From contig NZ_JADKYP010000051.1 of the NCBI RefSeq assembly GCF_015354405.1, forward strand, positions 1-46,586: a DNA stretch of 46,586 nt, given 5' to 3'. The DNA is from Nocardia sp. BSTN01. GTDB taxonomy: Bacteria; Actinomycetota; Actinomycetes; Mycobacteriales; Mycobacteriaceae. Each line of letters starts with the position of its first letter. Position 1 is the first letter of the stretch. The position numbers and the translations under genes are program-made. The notes under the pieces are model-generated. The model did not search any database. It had not been told where the DNA came from and saw only the letters and a program-made list of their open reading frames with translations. Of this stretch, positions 22,701 to 32,104 are shown one piece after another.

Positions 22701-25700
22701 TCGGCATGTTCGTCAACACCCTCGCCCTGCGCACACCCATCGACCCCGCCGAACCGTTCACCGAACTGCTGGCCCGCACCCGCGACACCGACCTGCACGC
22801 CCTCGACCACGCCGAGGTCCCCTTCGAACGCATCGTGGAAGAACTCAACCCGCACCGCACCACCGCCGCACACCCCCTGTTCCAAGTAGTGCTCGCCTTC
22901 CAGAACACCGGCGCCATCGACATCGCCCTGCCCGACGTCGACGTCTCCCGCGCCGACGTCGACACCGGCACCAGCCAATTCGACCTCCAACTCGTCATCT
23001 CCGACACCTCCACCGAAACCGGTGCGGCCCAAGGCCTCTCCGGCATGCTGATGTACGCCCGCGACCTGTTCGACCCCGACACCGTCACCGGGTTCGTGCA
23101 ACGGCTGCTGCGGATCCTCCACACCGTCGCCACCACCCCCGACACCCCCGTCGGCGACATCGACTGGCTGCACCCCCACGAACGCCACACCCTGCTCTCC
23201 AGCATCGGCCCACGCACCGCACCCACACCCGAATCACCGCTGCTGCCCGCCGTATTCGCCGACGCCGTGCGCCGCAACCCCGACGGCCTCGCCCTCACCA
23301 CCGGCGAGGACGGCCTCACCTACACCGAACTCGACCGGCGCTCCAACCGCCTGGCCCGGTTACTCATCGACCACGGCGCCGGACTCGAAATCCCCGTCCT
23401 GGCCGCCGCACCGCGCTCCGCCGAATCCGTGCTCATCTGGTGGGCCATCGTCAAAACCGGCGCCACCTACGTTCCTGTCGACCCCGCCTACCCGGCCCAC
23501 CGCATCGACCACATGATCACCGATTCGGCTGCCGCACTGGGCATCACCGTCACCACCGCACGCCCCCACCTACCCGACACCGCCCACTGGATCACCCTCG
23601 ACGCACCCGACACCCTCGCACACCTCGACACCCACCCCGACAACCCGATCGACGACCACGACCGGCTGCGGCCCCTACGCCCCACCAGCACCGCCTACGT
23701 GGTCTTCACCTCCGGATCCACCGGCCGCCCCAAAGGCGTCGCCGTCACCCACACCGGCATCGCCGATCTCGTCGCCACCCAACGCACCGACTACCACATC
23801 GAACCCGGCGCCCGATTCCTGCACTTCGCCTCACCATCCTTCGACGCCTCCCTGATGGAAATCCTGTTCGCCACCGCCGGCGCCGCCACCCTCGTCATCG
23901 CACCCCCCGCCACCTACGGTGGCGACGACCTCGCCGACCTGCTGCGCAACCGGCACGTCACCCACGCCTTCGTCACCCCCGCCGCCCTCGCCTCGGTCGA
24001 CCCCACCGGACTCGACGACCTGCAACTGGTGCTCTCCGGCGGCGAAGAAGTCCCCGCCGAACTGATCAACCGGTGGGCAGGCACCGACCGCCGCGGCACC
24101 CGCGAATTCCGCATCCTCTACGGACCCACCGAAACCACCATCCTCGCCACCGCCACCCGGGCCCTGCACGCGGGGGACCGGCCCACCATCGGCACCCCAC
24201 TACCCGGCATGCAGGCATTGATCCTCGACACCCGCCTGCATCCCGTCCCCGCCGGCGTGGTCGGCGAACTCTACCTCGCCGGACCCGCCCCGGCCCGCGG
24301 CTACCTCAACCGCACCGCCACCACCGCCACCCGATTCGTGCCCTGCCCGGCCGGTGAACCCGGCACCCGCATGTACCGCACCGGCGACCTCGTGCGCTGG
24401 AGCACGCACGGCGACATCGAATTCGTCGGACGCAACGACTTCCAGGTCAAAGTCCGCGGCTACCGCATCGAACTCGGCGAGATCGACGCCGTCCTCGACG
24501 CCCGCCCCGACATCGCCTTCGCCGCCACCATCGCCCACCGGCAGGGCAACGCCCCCGCCATGCTGGTCACCTACGTCGTCCCCGCACCCGGCGCCACACC
24601 CACCGCCACCGAACTGACCCACGCCCTCGCCGACGCCCTCCCGCCCTACATGGTGCCCGCCGCCGTCATGATCCTCGACGCGATCCCACTGTCACCCAAC
24701 GGAAAACTCGACCGCAGCGCACTGCCCGAACCCGTCCTGCACACCGAAACATTCCGCGCACCCGCCTCACCGGTGGAGGAAATCGTCGCCGGCATCTTCG
24801 GCGACCTCCTCGGCCTCGACACCACCATCGGCGCCGACGACAACTTCTTCGACCTCGGCGGCAACAGCCTCGTCGCCACCCGCGCCGCCGCCCGCATCGG
24901 CGCCGCCCTCGACACCCGCGTCCCGGTCTCGATGATCTTCGACGCACCCACCGTCGCCAAACTCGCCGCCCGCGCCGAATCCCACGCCGACACCCGCCGC
25001 ATCGCCCTCACCGAACAACCACGCCCACACCACCTCCCGCTGTCCTACGCACAACAGCGCATGTGGTTCCTCAACCGCTTCGAACCCGACACCCCCGCCT
25101 ACAGCATCCCCATCGTCATCCGGCTCACCGGCCGCCTCGACATCGACGCCCTGCACGCCGCCATCGGCGACGTCATCACCCGCCACGAAGTACTGCGCAC
25201 CATCTACCCGGCCGTCGACGGCGAACCCACCCAGCAAATCCTCCCACCCGCCGACGCCGTCCCACCCCTGACCGTCACCGCCATCCCCGAAACCGAACTC
25301 CCACACACCCTCTCGTCGCTGCTGGCCACCGTCTTCGACGTCACCACCACCGTGCCGCTGCGCATCCGGCTCTACGACATCGGTGACGACACCTGGATCC
25401 TCGCCCTCGTCGTCCACCACATCGCCGGCGACGGATCCTCCCTGGCACCCCTGGCCCGCGACCTCACCATCGCCTACACCGCACGACTCGACGGCGACGC
25501 CCCCGCCTGGCCGCCCCTGCCCGTCCAATACGCCGACTACGCCCTCTGGCAACGCACTGTTCTCGGCGACGACAGCGATCCCGACTCGCTCCTGCACGCC
25601 CAGATCGACTACTGGACAACACAACTCGCCGACGTCCCCGCACTGCTCGCCCTGCCCACCGACCGGCCGCGACCGCCCGTGCAAACCTACGCCGGCGCCG

Positions 25701-28700
25701 CCGTGCCGCTCACCGTCGACCCCGAACTCCACGCCGGGCTCCAGCACATCGCCCGCGCCCACAACACCACCCTGTTCATGGTGTTCCACGCCGCCCTCGC
25801 CGCCGTCCTGGCTCGCCTCGCCGGCACCGACGACATCACCATCGGCACCCCCTACGCCGGACGCGGCGAACCCGAACTCGACGACCTCGTCGGCATGTTC
25901 GTCAACACCCTGGTCCTGCGCACCCACGTCGGCACCGACATGACGTTCACCGACCTGCTCGAACAGGTCCGAGACACCGACCTCGCCGCCTTCGGCCACG
26001 CCGACGTCCCCTTCGAACGCCTCGTCCAGGAACTCAACCCCGCCCGCTCCCACGCCCACCACCCCCTGTTCCAGGTGATGCTCGCCGTCCAGAACCTCAC
26101 CGGCACCGAATTCGAACTCCCCGAACTCACCCTCTCCGCCGTCGAAGCCGACCTCGACACCTCCCTGTTCGACCTGCAGATCACCGTCTCCGACAGCTAC
26201 GACGACCACGGCGGCCCCGCCGGCATCACCGGCGGCATCACCTACGCCCGCGACCTGTTCGACCCCGACACCGTCACCGCCCTCGTCGCCCGCCTCGACC
26301 GGCTGCTGCGCGCCCTCGTCGCCGACCCCACCCGACTCGTCCACGACGTCGACCTGCTCGACGCCGACGAACGTCACAACGTCGTGGTCCGCTGGAACTG
26401 CACCCAGCACGCCCTGCCCACCGACGAGACACTGACCTCCATGTTCGCCGACGCCGTCCCGGCATACCGCGACCGCATCGCCGTCACCTACGACGACCTG
26501 TCCCTGACCTACGCGCAGTTCTCCGCCCGCGTCAACCGGCTCGCCCGCTGGCTCATCACCCGCGGCGTCGGCCCGGAAAAGCTGGTCGCCGTGCGGATGC
26601 GCCGCTCACTCGACCAGGTCACCGCCCTCTACGCCGTCCTCGCCGCCGGCGGCGGATACGTGCCCGTCGACCCCGACCTGCCCGCCGACCGCATCGACTA
26701 CATGCTCGCCACCGCCGCCCCCGTCGTCGTCCTGTCCACCCTCGACGGCATCGACCTGTCAGCCTTCGACGACACCCCCGTCACCGATCGGGAACGCCAC
26801 GCGCCACTGCGACCGGACAACACCGCCTACGTCCTGTTCACCTCCGGATCCACCGGCCGGCCCAAAGGCGTCGCCGTCCCGCACGGCGCGGCCGCCAACC
26901 AGATCCGCTGGCTCAGCGACGAATACGAACTCACCGCCGACGATGTGGTCCTGCAGAAGACGCCGGCCACCTTCGACGTCTCGGTCTGGGAACTGTTCGC
27001 CACCCTCGGCGTCGGCGCCCGCCTCGTCATCGCCCGCGCAGACGGCCACACCGACCCCGCCTACCTCGCCGAAATCATTGCCGCACAACAGATCACGATC
27101 ACCTCGTTCGTGCCGTCCATGCTCGCCGTGTTCGCCGAGGCCGCACCCGCCCGCACCCTGACCTCACTGCGCGCACTGCTCATCGGGGGAGAGGCATTCG
27201 GGTCCGATACCGTGGCCGCCGTCCGGCGTGTACTGCCCGACGTCGAACTCGACAACCTGTATGGCCCCACCGAATTCACCGTGCACGTCACCTCCCACCG
27301 CGTCACCGCCGCCGACCAGGGCAGCGTGCCCATGGGCACGCCCGTCTGGAACGCCCGCGCCTACGTCCTCGACGCCCGGCTCAACCCCGTACCACCCGGA
27401 GTGGCGGGGGACCTGTACCTCGCGGGCACCCAGATCGCCCGCGGCTACCACGCCCGCCCCGGCCTCACCGCCGAACGGTTCGTGCCCGACCCCTACAACG
27501 ACGGCGGACGCATGTACCGCACCGGTGACCTCGTGCGGCGCCGCCGCCGCGACGGCGAACTGGAATATCTGGGCCGCACCGACTTCCAGGTCAAACTGCG
27601 CGGCCTGCGCATCGAACTCGGCGAAATCGAAACCGTGCTCGCCGAACATCCCGGCGTCGCGCGCGCCATCGCCGTCGTCCACTCCAGTGAGATCGCCGCC
27701 CAGCTCGTCGGCTACCTCGTACCCGCCGCCGGCGCCACCGTCGACACCGACGCGGTGCTCGCGCACGCCGCCGCCGAACTGCCCAACTACATGGTGCCCA
27801 CCACGCTCATGGTGCTCGACACCGTACCGCTCACCGCATCCGGCAAACTCGACCGCGCCCGGCTGCCCGAACCGGTGGCCGTGGTAGGGGAGTTCCGCGA
27901 ACCGTCGTCCTGGCTGGAAGGCGAGATCGCCCGCGCGTTCGAACACGTCCTCGGCGTCACCCACGTCGGAGCCGACGACGACTTCTACGCCCTCGGTGGC
28001 AACTCGCTGCGCTCGGTACAGGTCGCCAGCGAACTCACCAAGGAACTCGACTTCGAGATCCCGCTCGGATGGATGCTGTCGGATCCGAATCCGGCCGACC
28101 TCGCCAAGCGCATCGAAACCGGGATGAGCAACGGGCATCACGAATCCGAGCCTGCCGCCTTCGGATTGGACGTCGTGCTGCCCATCCGGACCGGAGGCAG
28201 CCGGCCACCGCTGTTCTGCATCCATCCCGCCTCGGGACTGTCGTGGTGCTATTACACCTTCGGCGACCACCTCGCCGGCGACCGCGCGATCTACGGCCTG
28301 CAGGCGCCGCAGATCGGTGGGGAAGTGCCCGGCCCGCAGACGTTCGAGGAGATCGCGCGCCGCTACTTCCAGGAGATCCGCGCCATCCAGCCGCACGGGC
28401 CCTACCATCTGCTCGGCTGGTCGCTCGGCGGGCAGATCGCGCACGCCGTCGCCGCCGAAATGCGTTCGGCCGGTGAGGAAGTCGCGTTGCTGGCGCTGCT
28501 GGACGCCGAAGCCGAAGGGATCGACGCCACGGAGGTCTCCGAGGCCACACCAGGGGAGCTGATCAGCAATCTCGGCCCGGTCATGGGCATCGACGTCGTC
28601 GGCGCCGACGCCACCGCCGAGGAGGCCGCCGACCTGATCCGCCGACAGCTGGGCGACAGCTTCGCCATCGACGCCGCCACCATCGAACGCATGACCGACG

Positions 28701-28939
28701 CCTACAACCTGTCGATCCGCGCCGCGAGTGCCTGGCAGCCGCCGGTACTCGATGCCGACATGCTGTATTTCACCGCCACGACGGACCGGCGCGCCGACGC
28801 CGCAGGCCACGAGGGATGGGCCCGGTTCGTCAGCGGCCAGATCTCGAATGTCGATATCGCGGCCGAGCATCTGGCGATGACCGAACCCGCCGTCGTCGCC
28901 GAGATCGCGAAGATCCTCAACCGGCGGCTGGATCGGTGA
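10724..28939 (+). CDS. Five-module non-ribosomal peptide synthetase
   Basis: 6,071 residues in one uninterrupted frame. Order of domains: C-A-PCP-E, C-A-PCP, C-A-PCP, C-A-PCP, C-A-PCP-TE. All five condensation domains keep HHxxxDG (His182, 1715, 2788, 3835, 4898 as first His). All five carriers keep the phosphopantetheine Ser (1039, 2569, 3650, 4715, 5761). The thioesterase Ser is 5900 in GWSLGG. The A domains keep the SGSTG, YGPTE, RTGD and GK.DR cores. The product should be a pentapeptide, released by hydrolysis or cyclisation, with residue 1 epimerised. The GTG start has GGAGGA 5 nt upstream. The first 50 residues are a Gly/His-rich, probably disordered lead. The presence of an N-terminal C domain means an acyl starter or an upstream peptide is needed. 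No MbtH, PPTase or tailoring gene lies nearby; a MarR-regulated DrrAB exporter lies 0.9 kb downstream. Confidence 0.97.
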   Translation: MTQFKSNFGGDRQAPKSPRIGTTPLGGHQASGTGTHAHGSGHVFPRPAPDGVFKLTAAQRGIWFAQHLAGESPISVAQYVEIVGELDTDLLVEACRTASIEFGSGHLHVIEVDGEPCQYVDHFRGAPVSVVDLRRHADPVATAHRLMTEDYAAPLDLLHDHLMVCVVYQVADDHYLWYQRAHHIALDGFAAVTMLQRITELYNAWLRGEEPSAAAAKDLADITEQDLAYRGSTRFDNDRNYWTEHLAGAPPVVSLAGRVGKPTIHPALVSEALAPETAALLDAVVAERSTSVTPIVVAAFAAYLARMTGSTEVLLSLPVSGRHSAMLRRSGGMVANVVPLRVRVGSRSVGELIDAVQGELTSALRRQRYRQEDIFRDMGIARDETASFGPAVNLMMIDNDVVLGDTTGHLHVLTSGPTADLFVNIYPGAGRESTHIDFQGNPNIYRPDELARHHGRFLMFLHEFLARGTDHRIDRLPLLAPAEQQRLLPVRGDDAVAPRLLPDILADSAYRHPASDAIATPETTLTYGELDTRSSQLARQLIAHGCGPGTTVAIMLRRSVDSIVAAWAVAKSGAAIVQVDPEYPAKRIEHMIADSGAGAGITVDAYRGRLPHTVTAVVLDDRGTAAACHNTTGAPIGDSERLRPLRPDDLAYITYTSGSTGIPKGVQVTHAGLANLIADRSDVCAVDATARVSYALSPSFDASLEQFLVCFANGATLLVVPPEVIGGDELTELLAAQHVTHLTLTPAMLATVDPRQLSELRVVVVGGDVCPPHVIERWTHTAVMFNEYGPTETTVTAASAAITPGGDLTVGGPIRGVSAMVLDRCLQAVPAGTAGELYLAGPGVARGYSHRFAETAARFVADPHGGPGARMYRTGDMARWIGDGPVPELELLGRTDFQVKIRGYRIEPGEIDAALAAHADVDISVTVPVRNNADATVLASYVVPVRGRHIDPLELQRFARDTLPPHLVPAVIMALDTLPVNAFGKLDRAALPAPAFGAAPAGRAPSTPREQRVADLFADILDLATVGADDSFFALGGDSILSIQLVARAKAEGLSFSTQDVFEHKTVAGLAAVATDAGGGPQLAELPGGAVGPMPLTPIMYAMLDRGRYHRFAQATLIELPGHVDDTDLVTALAAVLQRHDMLRAVLRDTGSGHPSVEVAAPGTIDAAALFESVRLPHRDATEVDARLQAAADRLDPTAGVLVHLVRMSDDTTGPDLMWVVIHHLAVDAVSWRIVLADLAGAWQQISSGTEPVFGAATTSVRRWSHGLTEQAASRRAGELELWKSILAPGETLLGSRHLDPARDTAATAGRVEVHVPADVSEAVLTTVPARFHGTPNDPLLAALALALRQWRHRRGVDTGTELISLEGHGREEHAVPGADLSSTVGWFTSRFPVRLDLRGVDTDDAFAGGAAAGTAIVRAKEQLRAIPDNGIGYGMLRCLDPDAGTELAATPEPQIAFNYLGRVGVHEQSGPWTPTTEFTSLTATGDPAMALPAVLDVNAIAEPGPDGLELDATWEFATDVLNTADVEELAGLWVRALRGLATHARTDTAGGFTPSDFPLVDLTQDEIDRWQLEYPTMTDVWPLTALQSGLLFHAVYDTDRADGYTVQATLTLDGQVDTARMRAAAQTVIDRHDSLRTAFVESAAGPRQIVMSGVRADWHDSDLTDIADAGERARERRRITDAASAPFDPARPPLLRFHLIRTGTSRFELLLTNHHIVLDGWSMPLLIHELLTLYAGDGDAAALPPAGTYRDYLHWLHSQDRAAAITAWQNMLAGIESPTLVTGRPDRTVPADNAEVSRNLSAETTAAITDLSRAYGVTANTTVQVAWALLLTTLTGRADIVFGNTVSDRPPQLPGVERMVGLFINTLPVRIRLEPAETVADLLTRVQSEQAAILDHRHLGLAELQRATGFADMFDTVTVLESYPLDREQLGHSLRDAGLRFVDVDAHDATPYPLSLQVTPPRPGRDSDPDSATHTVMLRFSCDRLDTDTARTLLDRYEQILDQITADPTATVATITPGSNTEAAEPIPVRSAPAGRTLRDILADTARAHPDAVAVRAGTTTLTYRELAARSHRLAQRLLARGARPETVVAVVVPRSIELAVAIWAVAETGAAFLPLDPGNPGERLAELLADSRTALGVTTRALAHRLPGTVDWAHADTDPTAEPDTTTVHEVRLDHAAYLIYTSGSTGTPKAVHLTHRGLAGLAAAHADAFGVDTTSTVLQVASPGFDACLSELLLAHGHGACLVIAPPDVYGGAALEDLLHTYGVTHAIITPSVLDTMDPAHVPALTTIAVVGEATGSDLVARWAPGRRLMNHYGPTETTVWATGSDALAPGEPVTIGTPIHGLSVTVRDMWLRPVPAGMAGELYVRGPALARGYLDRPATTAARFVADPESPRGQRLYRTGDSVRWLHTPHGPHLQYLGRSDQQVKIHGLRIEPGEIDARLTRHDTVAAAATVDRPGPAGEPVLVSYVVAALGATLDPAALHADLERELAHYMNPAAIVELEQMPRTAVGKIDRKALRALDFRTDEAAGRAPATAEEQLVAKLFAEVLHRDTVYADSNFFTLGGDSIVSMRLVALARSAGLTLTPRDVFEAKTVAALAELVRDTATTDPSLAHGPAHRAEHRPPRPADFPLVDLTAADVERLAHRYPELADVWPLSPMQAGIRFHSTYNPGAGDNYTVHTAIDFTGTVDAERLRHAAQALVDRHDILRAAFTDTGAGPCQIVLAHAPVRFRHIDLTDTDHTGYTDLDRVAADDAAEGFDLSAPPLIRFTLITVRPDTFRLLVTNHHVILDGWSMPLLMSELLASYATPAHIDTAEPAPSYRDYLGWLHRQDLAASTAAWAHEYADVESPTRVARADAAHRDTSAGEIDTLLPAQRVADLRRVAADAAVTVNTAVAAAWALTLRELTGDTDVVFGSAVSGRPPELPQVDRTLGMFLNTIPVRVPLDPTLTVEQLLTRIQQHQTRMLDHHHIGLPDIHRAAGMTALFDTAVAFQSFPVDRPALQHLVDAAGLRIDDIAGVDATPYPLSLVVAPEPTDPHTEPAAAAGLRITLRYLDDEFDTHRARWILDRFVTLLHRIADHPATHLARLTATDDTAPAHPARAHQRPRTFGDILTATAAAHPDAVAATCGTDTATYRDLDQRSNRLARLLLRRGLTPHTVLAIALPRSLDAVVTVWAAAKTGAAFVPIDPRLPADRIAFLLDDSGAPLGITDTGGIHPDSARPTQPIDWLTLDDPDTVHALDTESAAPITDTERGAALTPDHTAYLIYTSGSTGTPKGVLVTHRGLTDLVDAQQRLLGVTADSAVLQVASPSFDASIFELLMAHGTGGRLVVSPPDVYGGPDLAKLIQYEHISHAVLTPSALATIPGDRFDTLRVLATAGEPVGPELVDRWAPGRTMVNLYGPTESTIWATASAPLTPGAPITIGTPAGPVTTTVLDTWLRPVPHGVAGELYLLGPGLADGYKDRTALTATRFVACPFGAPGTRMYRTGDIVRRTGTGDLEFVGRNDFQVKVRGNRIELAEIDAALATHPDVAFAVTIPRTDDGRPTTLVSYVTPAPGATLSDTDLKTTLAQALPPYMVPAAVMILDEVPLTPTGKLDRDRLPRPPETTRTFRAPTTWAEDIVAHAYEQVLDTEHVGADDDFFALGGDSLSAALVAARIGAALDVRIPVRTIFEEPTVAALARAARTLHGTARIPLTAADRPDPLPLSLAQQRMWFLNRFEPDSAAYNIPVMLHLSGRLDTDALSAALDDVLTRHEVLRTIYPETDGEPRQLILDRAPITLETGHPTHDTLPHLLTEFVRRGFDVSTQVPLRVALYDITTTDTTGQYMLILVVHHIAGDGQSMGPLARDVMTAYAARHTGQPPQWQPLPVQYADFALWQRRVLGAADDPTSLMSTQLDYWRTTLDRVPDLLDLPTDRPRPTVATLTGGRVPLDIPAPLHQQLQTLARDHGTSLFMVVHAALAVLLGRLADTDDIVIGTPVAGRGEPGLDDLVGMFVNTLALRTPIDPAEPFTELLARTRDTDLHALDHAEVPFERIVEELNPHRTTAAHPLFQVVLAFQNTGAIDIALPDVDVSRADVDTGTSQFDLQLVISDTSTETGAAQGLSGMLMYARDLFDPDTVTGFVQRLLRILHTVATTPDTPVGDIDWLHPHERHTLLSSIGPRTAPTPESPLLPAVFADAVRRNPDGLALTTGEDGLTYTELDRRSNRLARLLIDHGAGLEIPVLAAAPRSAESVLIWWAIVKTGATYVPVDPAYPAHRIDHMITDSAAALGITVTTARPHLPDTAHWITLDAPDTLAHLDTHPDNPIDDHDRLRPLRPTSTAYVVFTSGSTGRPKGVAVTHTGIADLVATQRTDYHIEPGARFLHFASPSFDASLMEILFATAGAATLVIAPPATYGGDDLADLLRNRHVTHAFVTPAALASVDPTGLDDLQLVLSGGEEVPAELINRWAGTDRRGTREFRILYGPTETTILATATRALHAGDRPTIGTPLPGMQALILDTRLHPVPAGVVGELYLAGPAPARGYLNRTATTATRFVPCPAGEPGTRMYRTGDLVRWSTHGDIEFVGRNDFQVKVRGYRIELGEIDAVLDARPDIAFAATIAHRQGNAPAMLVTYVVPAPGATPTATELTHALADALPPYMVPAAVMILDAIPLSPNGKLDRSALPEPVLHTETFRAPASPVEEIVAGIFGDLLGLDTTIGADDNFFDLGGNSLVATRAAARIGAALDTRVPVSMIFDAPTVAKLAARAESHADTRRIALTEQPRPHHLPLSYAQQRMWFLNRFEPDTPAYSIPIVIRLTGRLDIDALHAAIGDVITRHEVLRTIYPAVDGEPTQQILPPADAVPPLTVTAIPETELPHTLSSLLATVFDVTTTVPLRIRLYDIGDDTWILALVVHHIAGDGSSLAPLARDLTIAYTARLDGDAPAWPPLPVQYADYALWQRTVLGDDSDPDSLLHAQIDYWTTQLADVPALLALPTDRPRPPVQTYAGAAVPLTVDPELHAGLQHIARAHNTTLFMVFHAALAAVLARLAGTDDITIGTPYAGRGEPELDDLVGMFVNTLVLRTHVGTDMTFTDLLEQVRDTDLAAFGHADVPFERLVQELNPARSHAHHPLFQVMLAVQNLTGTEFELPELTLSAVEADLDTSLFDLQITVSDSYDDHGGPAGITGGITYARDLFDPDTVTALVARLDRLLRALVADPTRLVHDVDLLDADERHNVVVRWNCTQHALPTDETLTSMFADAVPAYRDRIAVTYDDLSLTYAQFSARVNRLARWLITRGVGPEKLVAVRMRRSLDQVTALYAVLAAGGGYVPVDPDLPADRIDYMLATAAPVVVLSTLDGIDLSAFDDTPVTDRERHAPLRPDNTAYVLFTSGSTGRPKGVAVPHGAAANQIRWLSDEYELTADDVVLQKTPATFDVSVWELFATLGVGARLVIARADGHTDPAYLAEIIAAQQITITSFVPSMLAVFAEAAPARTLTSLRALLIGGEAFGSDTVAAVRRVLPDVELDNLYGPTEFTVHVTSHRVTAADQGSVPMGTPVWNARAYVLDARLNPVPPGVAGDLYLAGTQIARGYHARPGLTAERFVPDPYNDGGRMYRTGDLVRRRRRDGELEYLGRTDFQVKLRGLRIELGEIETVLAEHPGVARAIAVVHSSEIAAQLVGYLVPAAGATVDTDAVLAHAAAELPNYMVPTTLMVLDTVPLTASGKLDRARLPEPVAVVGEFREPSSWLEGEIARAFEHVLGVTHVGADDDFYALGGNSLRSVQVASELTKELDFEIPLGWMLSDPNPADLAKRIETGMSNGHHESEPAAFGLDVVLPIRTGGSRPPLFCIHPASGLSWCYYTFGDHLAGDRAIYGLQAPQIGGEVPGPQTFEEIARRYFQEIRAIQPHGPYHLLGWSLGGQIAHAVAAEMRSAGEEVALLALLDAEAEGIDATEVSEATPGELISNLGPVMGIDVVGADATAEEAADLIRRQLGDSFAIDAATIERMTDAYNLSIRAASAWQPPVLDADMLYFTATTDRRADAAGHEGWARFVSGQISNVDIAAEHLAMTEPAVVAEIAKILNRRLDR
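10871..15379 (+). other. Synthetase module 1: C-A-PCP-E
   Basis: The condensation domain (about residues 50-470, AHHIALDGF) differs from the other four and resembles the EntF-type domain, so it probably accepts a non-peptidyl acyl donor. The A domain (about 490-960) has pocket residues read by alignment to GrsA as D-A-E-T-V-G-E-V-T-K; Glu239 is reminiscent of Lys/Orn-type codes, but no exact match is known to me. The carrier has GGDSI, the form found before epimerases. The epimerase (about 1090-1550) has intact [10 protein letters not shown] (His1223) and NYLGR motifs, so residue 1 should be D. Confidence 0.88.
15392..18600 (+). other. Synthetase module 2: C-A-PCP, epimerase missing
   Basis: The condensation domain follows an epimerase and has [14 protein letters not shown], so it is of the D-accepting type. 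A-domain pocket residues: D-A-S-I-A-V-H-V-W-K, not assignable. The carrier reads [12 protein letters not shown] and [11 protein letters not shown], very like the pre-epimerase carrier of module 1. Only about 25 residues of linker separate it from the next condensation domain, so no epimerase is present. Confidence 0.85.
18614..21828 (+). other. Synthetase module 3: C-A-PCP
   Basis: The condensation domain ([14 protein letters not shown]) is a close relative of that in module 2, i.e. of the D-accepting type although no epimerase precedes it. A-domain pocket: D-A-F-V-A-A-L-I-W-K, hydrophobic, not assignable. The carrier is the ordinary GGDSL form. The 3' part of this A domain is nearly identical in DNA to that of module 4. 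Confidence 0.85.
21829..25020 (+). other. Synthetase module 4: C-A-PCP
   Basis: The condensation domain opens [14 protein letters not shown] and has VVHHIAGDG, the L-accepting type. A-domain pocket: D-A-M-F-L-G-L-I-L-K. It shares D-A-x-F-L-G with leucine-type codes, so an aliphatic residue is a fair guess. The carrier has GGNSL. Confidence 0.85.
25021..28130 (+). other. Synthetase module 5: C-A-PCP
   Basis: L-accepting condensation domain ([23 protein letters not shown]), closely related to that of module 4. The A domain is of a different lineage from the other four ([13 protein letters not shown]). Pocket: D-V-W-S-L-G-L-V-H-K, sharing positions with both Thr (DFWNIGMVHK) and Ser (DVWHLSLIDK) codes, so a hydroxy amino acid is likely. 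The carrier has GGNSL. Confidence 0.85.
28160..28939 (+). other. Synthetase terminal thioesterase domain
   Basis: Type I thioesterase, about residues 5815-6071. It shows the oxyanion-region [10 protein letters not shown], the nucleophile Ser5900 in [13 protein letters not shown], an Asp in LALLDAEAE and the catalytic His in [10 protein letters not shown] near the end. All expected residues are present, so it can release the peptide. Hydrolysis and macrocyclisation cannot be told apart; if residue 5 or another residue is Thr/Ser, a lactone is possible. Confidence 0.85.
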
Positions 28940-29433
28940 GGGGATCGGTCTTCGGGGCCGGACTGCGATTACCTGACATAATGTAGATTATCGGCGCAAT
29001 GGAACGGGCGCCGGAGGCTGCGTTAACGCCTGTGTGTCAGCGCGTTTCGACGCTCGGGCGTTGGCGCCCTCGGCTCGCCGCTCGACTCTTCTGTCTGCTG
29101 TCCGACGGCGCTCGATGCGACGATGTCTCGCCCAATTCCGCCGAAATCCGCGTGAAGAACTTTTTCGCCTCCAGTACGATTTGCCGGAAAATTTTCTGCG
29201 GCGCGCATCGGTCCGAGCCGCGCTCCCTACCGGCCCTTCCCCAGCTTCCCGGACTCTGGCCGCAAAACGTCACAGTGACGTAATGAGGGTGGCTGGGTGG
29301 CTCCTCGCAACGGGTCGAGATACGGATGCACTGACGATCATCGCGCGCCTCCGGGCGCATTGTGACTCAGGTGCAGTGCACACCGCACGGTTTGGTACCC
29401 GCCACGAGAACCTCGCGGCCTGATATCTTCGGT
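28940..29433. other. Intergenic region after the synthetase
   Basis: About 490 bp with no supportable gene. It has more A+T and more random codon patterns than its surroundings. It holds an AT palindrome ATAAT-GTAG-ATTAT at 28978-28991 and a perfect 15-bp palindrome at 29267-29281. It ends in the truncated oxidoreductase remnant and may be a former insertion or deletion junction. Confidence 0.5.
29267..29281. promoter_or_regulatory. Perfect 15-bp palindrome
   Basis: ACGTCAC-A-GTGACGT, symmetric around one base, in otherwise non-coding DNA. It has the size of a dimeric regulator site. No gene start follows closely; the remnant oxidoreductase begins 150 bp downstream. Confidence 0.35.
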
Positions 29434-29793
29434 GTGCCGATGACGGCGCACTTCATCGGCGGGTGTGTGATCGGCGGCGACCGTGAGCACGGTGTGATCG
29501 ACCCGTATCACCGCGTGCACGGATATCCGACGTTGAGCATCGTGGACGGTTCGGCGATCTCGGCGAATCTCGGGGTGAATCCGTCGTTGACGATCGCCGC
29601 GCAGGCCGAGCGCGCGGCGTCGATGCGGCCGAACCAGGGCGAGCGCGACCCGCGTCCGCCGATGGATCTGCCCTACCGGCGCATCGATCCGATCGCGCCG
29701 GTAGCGCCGGTGGTTCCGGCCTCCTCCCCTGCCGCGTTGCGGCTGCCGATCGTGGAGGTCCGGCACATGTCCTCGGGTGGCCGCCCGGCCTGA
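29434..29793 (+). pseudogene. GMC oxidoreductase (cholesterol-oxidase-like), C-terminal remnant
   Basis: About 119 codons. The peptide contains MTAHFIGGCVIG, GVIDPYHRVHGYP and VDGSAISANLGVNPSLT, then an ending rich in Pro, LRLPIVEVRH. This is the conserved C-terminal, FAD- and substrate-binding end of GMC oxidoreductases of the cholesterol oxidase type, which are about 550-580 residues long. The N-terminal FAD-binding domain (GSGFGG) and some 450 residues are absent; no matching sequence was found upstream in any frame. The natural C-terminus is intact, so the loss is a 5' deletion near 29430. A fragment of this size cannot be active. The frame can be extended upstream to a GTG at 29362, but those residues do not look like the family. 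Confidence 0.85.
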
Positions 29794-29818
29794 GCCGTCG
29801 CGGCTACCGATCTCGGCA

Positions 29819-30661
29819 TCAGCGGGTGAGGCGTCCTAATAGTGCTGAGGCGCAAGTGATTCCGAGGAGGGCGGCCAGGACGAGGACACCGAAGTCGGTC
29901 CACAGGTCGGCGGTGCCGCCGACGAGCAGTCCGCGCAGGGCGTCGACCTCGTAGCTGAGCGGGTTGACGTGGCTGATGGCATGCAGCCAGCCGGGCATGA
30001 GTGCCAGCGGGTAGAGGGCGTTGGAGGCGAAGAACAGCGGCATGGTGATGGCTTGGCCGATGCCCATGAGGCGGTCGCGTTGGGTGACCAGCCCGGCGAT
30101 GGTCATCGACAGGCAGGCGAAGAAGGCGGCACCGAGGACGACGACGGTGAGGGCGCCGAGCAGTTTCAGCGGGTTCATCGTCATGTGGACGCCCATGATC
30201 AGGGCGAGGACGACGATGATCAGCACCTGGGCGATGGCGCGCACTCCGGCGGCGAAGCATTTGCCGGTGATCAGCGCCGCGCGGGGTGTGGGGGTGACCA
30301 TGAGTTTGTTGAGGATGCCGGCGTCGCGGTCCCAGATCAGTTGGATGCCGTAGAAGATCGCGATGAACAGTGCCGATTGGGCGATGATGCCGGGTGCCAG
30401 GAAGTCCAGGTAGGGCATGTCGCCGGTGGGGATGGTGTGCAGGCGGGCGAAGGTGGTGCCGAAGATCAGCATCCACAGCGCGGGTTGCACTGCGCGGGTG
30501 ACCAATTCGGTGCGGTCGTGGCGCAGTTTCTGCAGTTCGACGATCGCGAAGGTGACGATGCGGGAGCCCAGGGTGGCGATGCGGGCGGCGCCGTGCGGGG
30601 CGTGGCGCAGGGGCGGGAGTTCAGCCGGCGCGTTGAGCGGTTCGACGGGTGCTTCGGACAC
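29819..30661 (-). CDS. ABC-2 type permease (DrrB-like)
   Basis: 280 residues. Six membrane helices are visible, e.g. PALWMLIFGTTFA, FLAPGIIAQSALFIAIFYGI, ALTVVVLGAAFFACLSMTI and FGVLVLAALLGITCASALL. The loop DRDAGILNKLMVTPTPRAALITG matches the conserved ABC-2 segment that contacts the ATPase. The family exports drugs, lipids or peptides across the membrane. The GTG at 30661 has AAGGAGG upstream and lies 41 nt inside the ATPase gene, so the two are coupled. It is the last gene of a MarR-ATPase-permease operon that converges on the synthetase side, and a role in product export or self-protection is a reasonable inference. Confidence 0.9.
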   Translation of the reverse strand: MSEAPVEPLNAPAELPPLRHAPHGAARIATLGSRIVTFAIVELQKLRHDRTELVTRAVQPALWMLIFGTTFARLHTIPTGDMPYLDFLAPGIIAQSALFIAIFYGIQLIWDRDAGILNKLMVTPTPRAALITGKCFAAGVRAIAQVLIIVVLALIMGVHMTMNPLKLLGALTVVVLGAAFFACLSMTIAGLVTQRDRLMGIGQAITMPLFFASNALYPLALMPGWLHAISHVNPLSYEVDALRGLLVGGTADLWTDFGVLVLAALLGITCASALLGRLTR

Positions 30662-31448
30662 CGCGCAGTCCTCCTTCGGTGGTGGGGTCGTCGTCGAGTC
30701 CGGCGTCGGCGTGGTGCCGGAAGACGTCTTCGAGGGTGGCGTTCGGGCCGAGTGCGGCCCTCAGGTCGGCGGGTGCGCCGGCGGCGCGGAGTTTTCCCTT
30801 GTGCAGCAGCGCGATTCGGTCGCAGAGGCTGTCGGCTTCGGCCATGTAGTGGGTGGTGAGCAGGACGGTGGTGCCGAAGCGGGTGCGCAGGTCGTGGACG
30901 CGTTGCCAGACGCTGTCGCGGGCGATGGGGTCGAGGCCGACGGTGGGTTCGTCGAGGATGAGCAGGGCGGGCCGGTTGACGAGGGCTTGGGCGAGTTCGA
31001 GGCGGCGGATCATGCCGCCGGAGTAGCCGGCGGCGGGGCGGTCGGCGACGTCGAGCAGGTTCATGGCGTCGAGGGCTTCGGTGACGCGGTGGTGGCGTTC
31101 GCGGCGGGGGACGTCGAAGAGGCGGGCGAACCAGGTGACGTTCTGGCGTCCGGTGAGGGTGGCTTCGATGGAGAGTTGTTGGGGGACGTAGCCGAGGTTG
31201 TAGCGGATGTCGGTGTCGTGGCGGCCGGCGCGGAAGCCGAGGATGTCGACGGTGCCGTGCTGGATGGGCATGAGGGTGGTGAGCAGGCGGATGGTGGTGG
31301 TTTTGCCGGCGCCGTTGGGGCCGAGGAGGCCGAAGATCTCGCCGCGTTCGATGCGCAGGTCGAGGTGATCGACGACGGTGTGGTCGCCGTAGCGGTGGGT
31401 GAGGTCGCGGCAGTCGATGGCGGGGCGGTGTGCGGGTGGCGAGGTCAT
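30621..31448 (-). CDS. ABC transporter ATPase (DrrA-like)
   Basis: 275 residues. Walker A GPNGAGKTT (about 45), Q-loop YVPQQLSIE, signature YSGGMIRRLELAQAL, Walker B LLILDEPTVGLDP, and the H-loop LTTHYMAEAD are all present, with a DrrA-type C-terminal extension (ATLEDVFRHH). It energises the permease encoded by the next, overlapping gene. Members of this subgroup give resistance to or export of daunorubicin, other antibiotics, and lipids such as phthiocerol dimycocerosate. The ATG overlaps the stop of the MarR gene (ATGA), so the three genes form one translation-coupled operon. Confidence 0.93.
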   Translation of the reverse strand: MTSPPAHRPAIDCRDLTHRYGDHTVVDHLDLRIERGEIFGLLGPNGAGKTTTIRLLTTLMPIQHGTVDILGFRAGRHDTDIRYNLGYVPQQLSIEATLTGRQNVTWFARLFDVPRRERHHRVTEALDAMNLLDVADRPAAGYSGGMIRRLELAQALVNRPALLILDEPTVGLDPIARDSVWQRVHDLRTRFGTTVLLTTHYMAEADSLCDRIALLHKGKLRAAGAPADLRAALGPNATLEDVFRHHADAGLDDDPTTEGGLRGVRSTRRTAQRAG

Positions 31449-31918
31449 CGTCGTCCTTGTTCGTGGTCGTGCAGGAGTGCGGTGATCTTGTCGACGACGG
31501 CGAGGCCGCGGAGGAGGGCGTCGCGTTCGGCCGGGGTGAGGGCGTCGAGGGCGGTGGCGACGATGTCATGGCGGCGTCTGCGGATGTCGTCGACGTCGCG
31601 CTGGACGTGGGCGGGCAGGCTCAGGCGCATGACGCGGCGGTCGGCGGGGTCGGGTGCGCGGACGAGGAGGTCGTCTTTGACGAGTGCGGTGACGAAGGTG
31701 GAGACGCTGTTGGGGGCCAGTCCCATCTCGGCGGCGGCGGATTTGACGGAGATGTGGGGGTTGCGGCCGACGAGGCGCAGGAATTCGGCTTGGGAGGCGC
31801 TGACGCCGGGCCGGTCGAAGGATCGGCCGGCGATGCGGCCGACTTGGCGGCGGAAGCGGCCGAAGGCGCTCATGAGCCGAGGGACCAGTTCGGCGTGGGT
31901 GGCGGGTGGGGTGGTCAC
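31445..31918 (-). CDS. MarR family regulator of the ABC exporter operon
   Basis: 157 residues. Winged helix at about 35-100: VSASQAEFLRLVGRN, the recognition region MGLAPNSVSTFVTALVKDDLL, then wing DPADRRVMRLSL. Long flanking helices form the dimer. It is the first gene of the exporter operon, followed with an ATGA overlap by the ATPase gene. A perfect palindrome lies just upstream of its -10 element, so it probably represses its own operon until an inducer, possibly the exported compound, binds. The GTG at 31918 directly follows GGGGAG, which is too close to act as a normal ribosome binding site. Confidence 0.9.
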   Translation of the reverse strand: MTTPPATHAELVPRLMSAFGRFRRQVGRIAGRSFDRPGVSASQAEFLRLVGRNPHISVKSAAAEMGLAPNSVSTFVTALVKDDLLVRAPDPADRRVMRLSLPAHVQRDVDDIRRRRHDIVATALDALTPAERDALLRGLAVVDKITALLHDHEQGRR

Positions 31919-31924
31919 CTCCCC

Positions 31925-31944
31925 ACAATACCTCTGAATCAGAG
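31925..31944 (-). promoter_or_regulatory. Exporter operon promoter with MarR operator candidate
   Basis: On the minus strand the palindrome CTCTGA-T-TCAGAG (31944-31932) lies one base upstream of TATTGT (31930-31925), which ends 6 nt before the GTG. The spacing predicts a leaderless message. A dimer on the palindrome would block RNA polymerase. Confidence 0.55.
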
Positions 31945-32008
31945 CTATTTTCCTGTGAGTCTCCCTCGGGTCCAGCGACGGCGCCGGCGATCGGTGCCTG
32001 TGTTAGGT

Positions 32009-32024
32009 TGTGATCGACGTCACG
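32009..32024. promoter_or_regulatory. CRP-like site upstream of the DJ-1 gene
   Basis: TGTGA-TCGACG-TCACG matches the TGTGA-N6-TCACA consensus of cAMP receptor proteins at 9 of 10 defined positions. It lies 80 bp before the DJ-1/PfpI start, a usual distance for activation or repression. Binding is inferred. Confidence 0.35.
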
Positions 32025-32104
32025 CGGCCGGCGGTCTTCCCGGATCGGACGACAGTGATCTCGGACGGCCGGTCGCCCATCGCATCGACCGGAAGGAGAT
32101 CGCC

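Noticed and set aside
14377-24357. A 3,326-codon open frame on the plus strand
   Set aside because: It is the +1/+2 shadow of the synthetase. The peptide is nearly all Arg, Pro, His and Thr with no domains; stops are rare because of the GC content and the synthetase codon bias.
28999-29423. Several 60-130 codon ORFs after the synthetase
   Set aside because: They overlap on both strands with mixed codon use and no recognisable domain; the region is better read as non-coding or degraded.
31430-32104. 5' extension of the DJ-1 frame back to 31430
   Set aside because: The extension lies antisense to the MarR gene and has no relation to DJ-1. The GTG at 32105 has a good ribosome binding site and starts the family homology.
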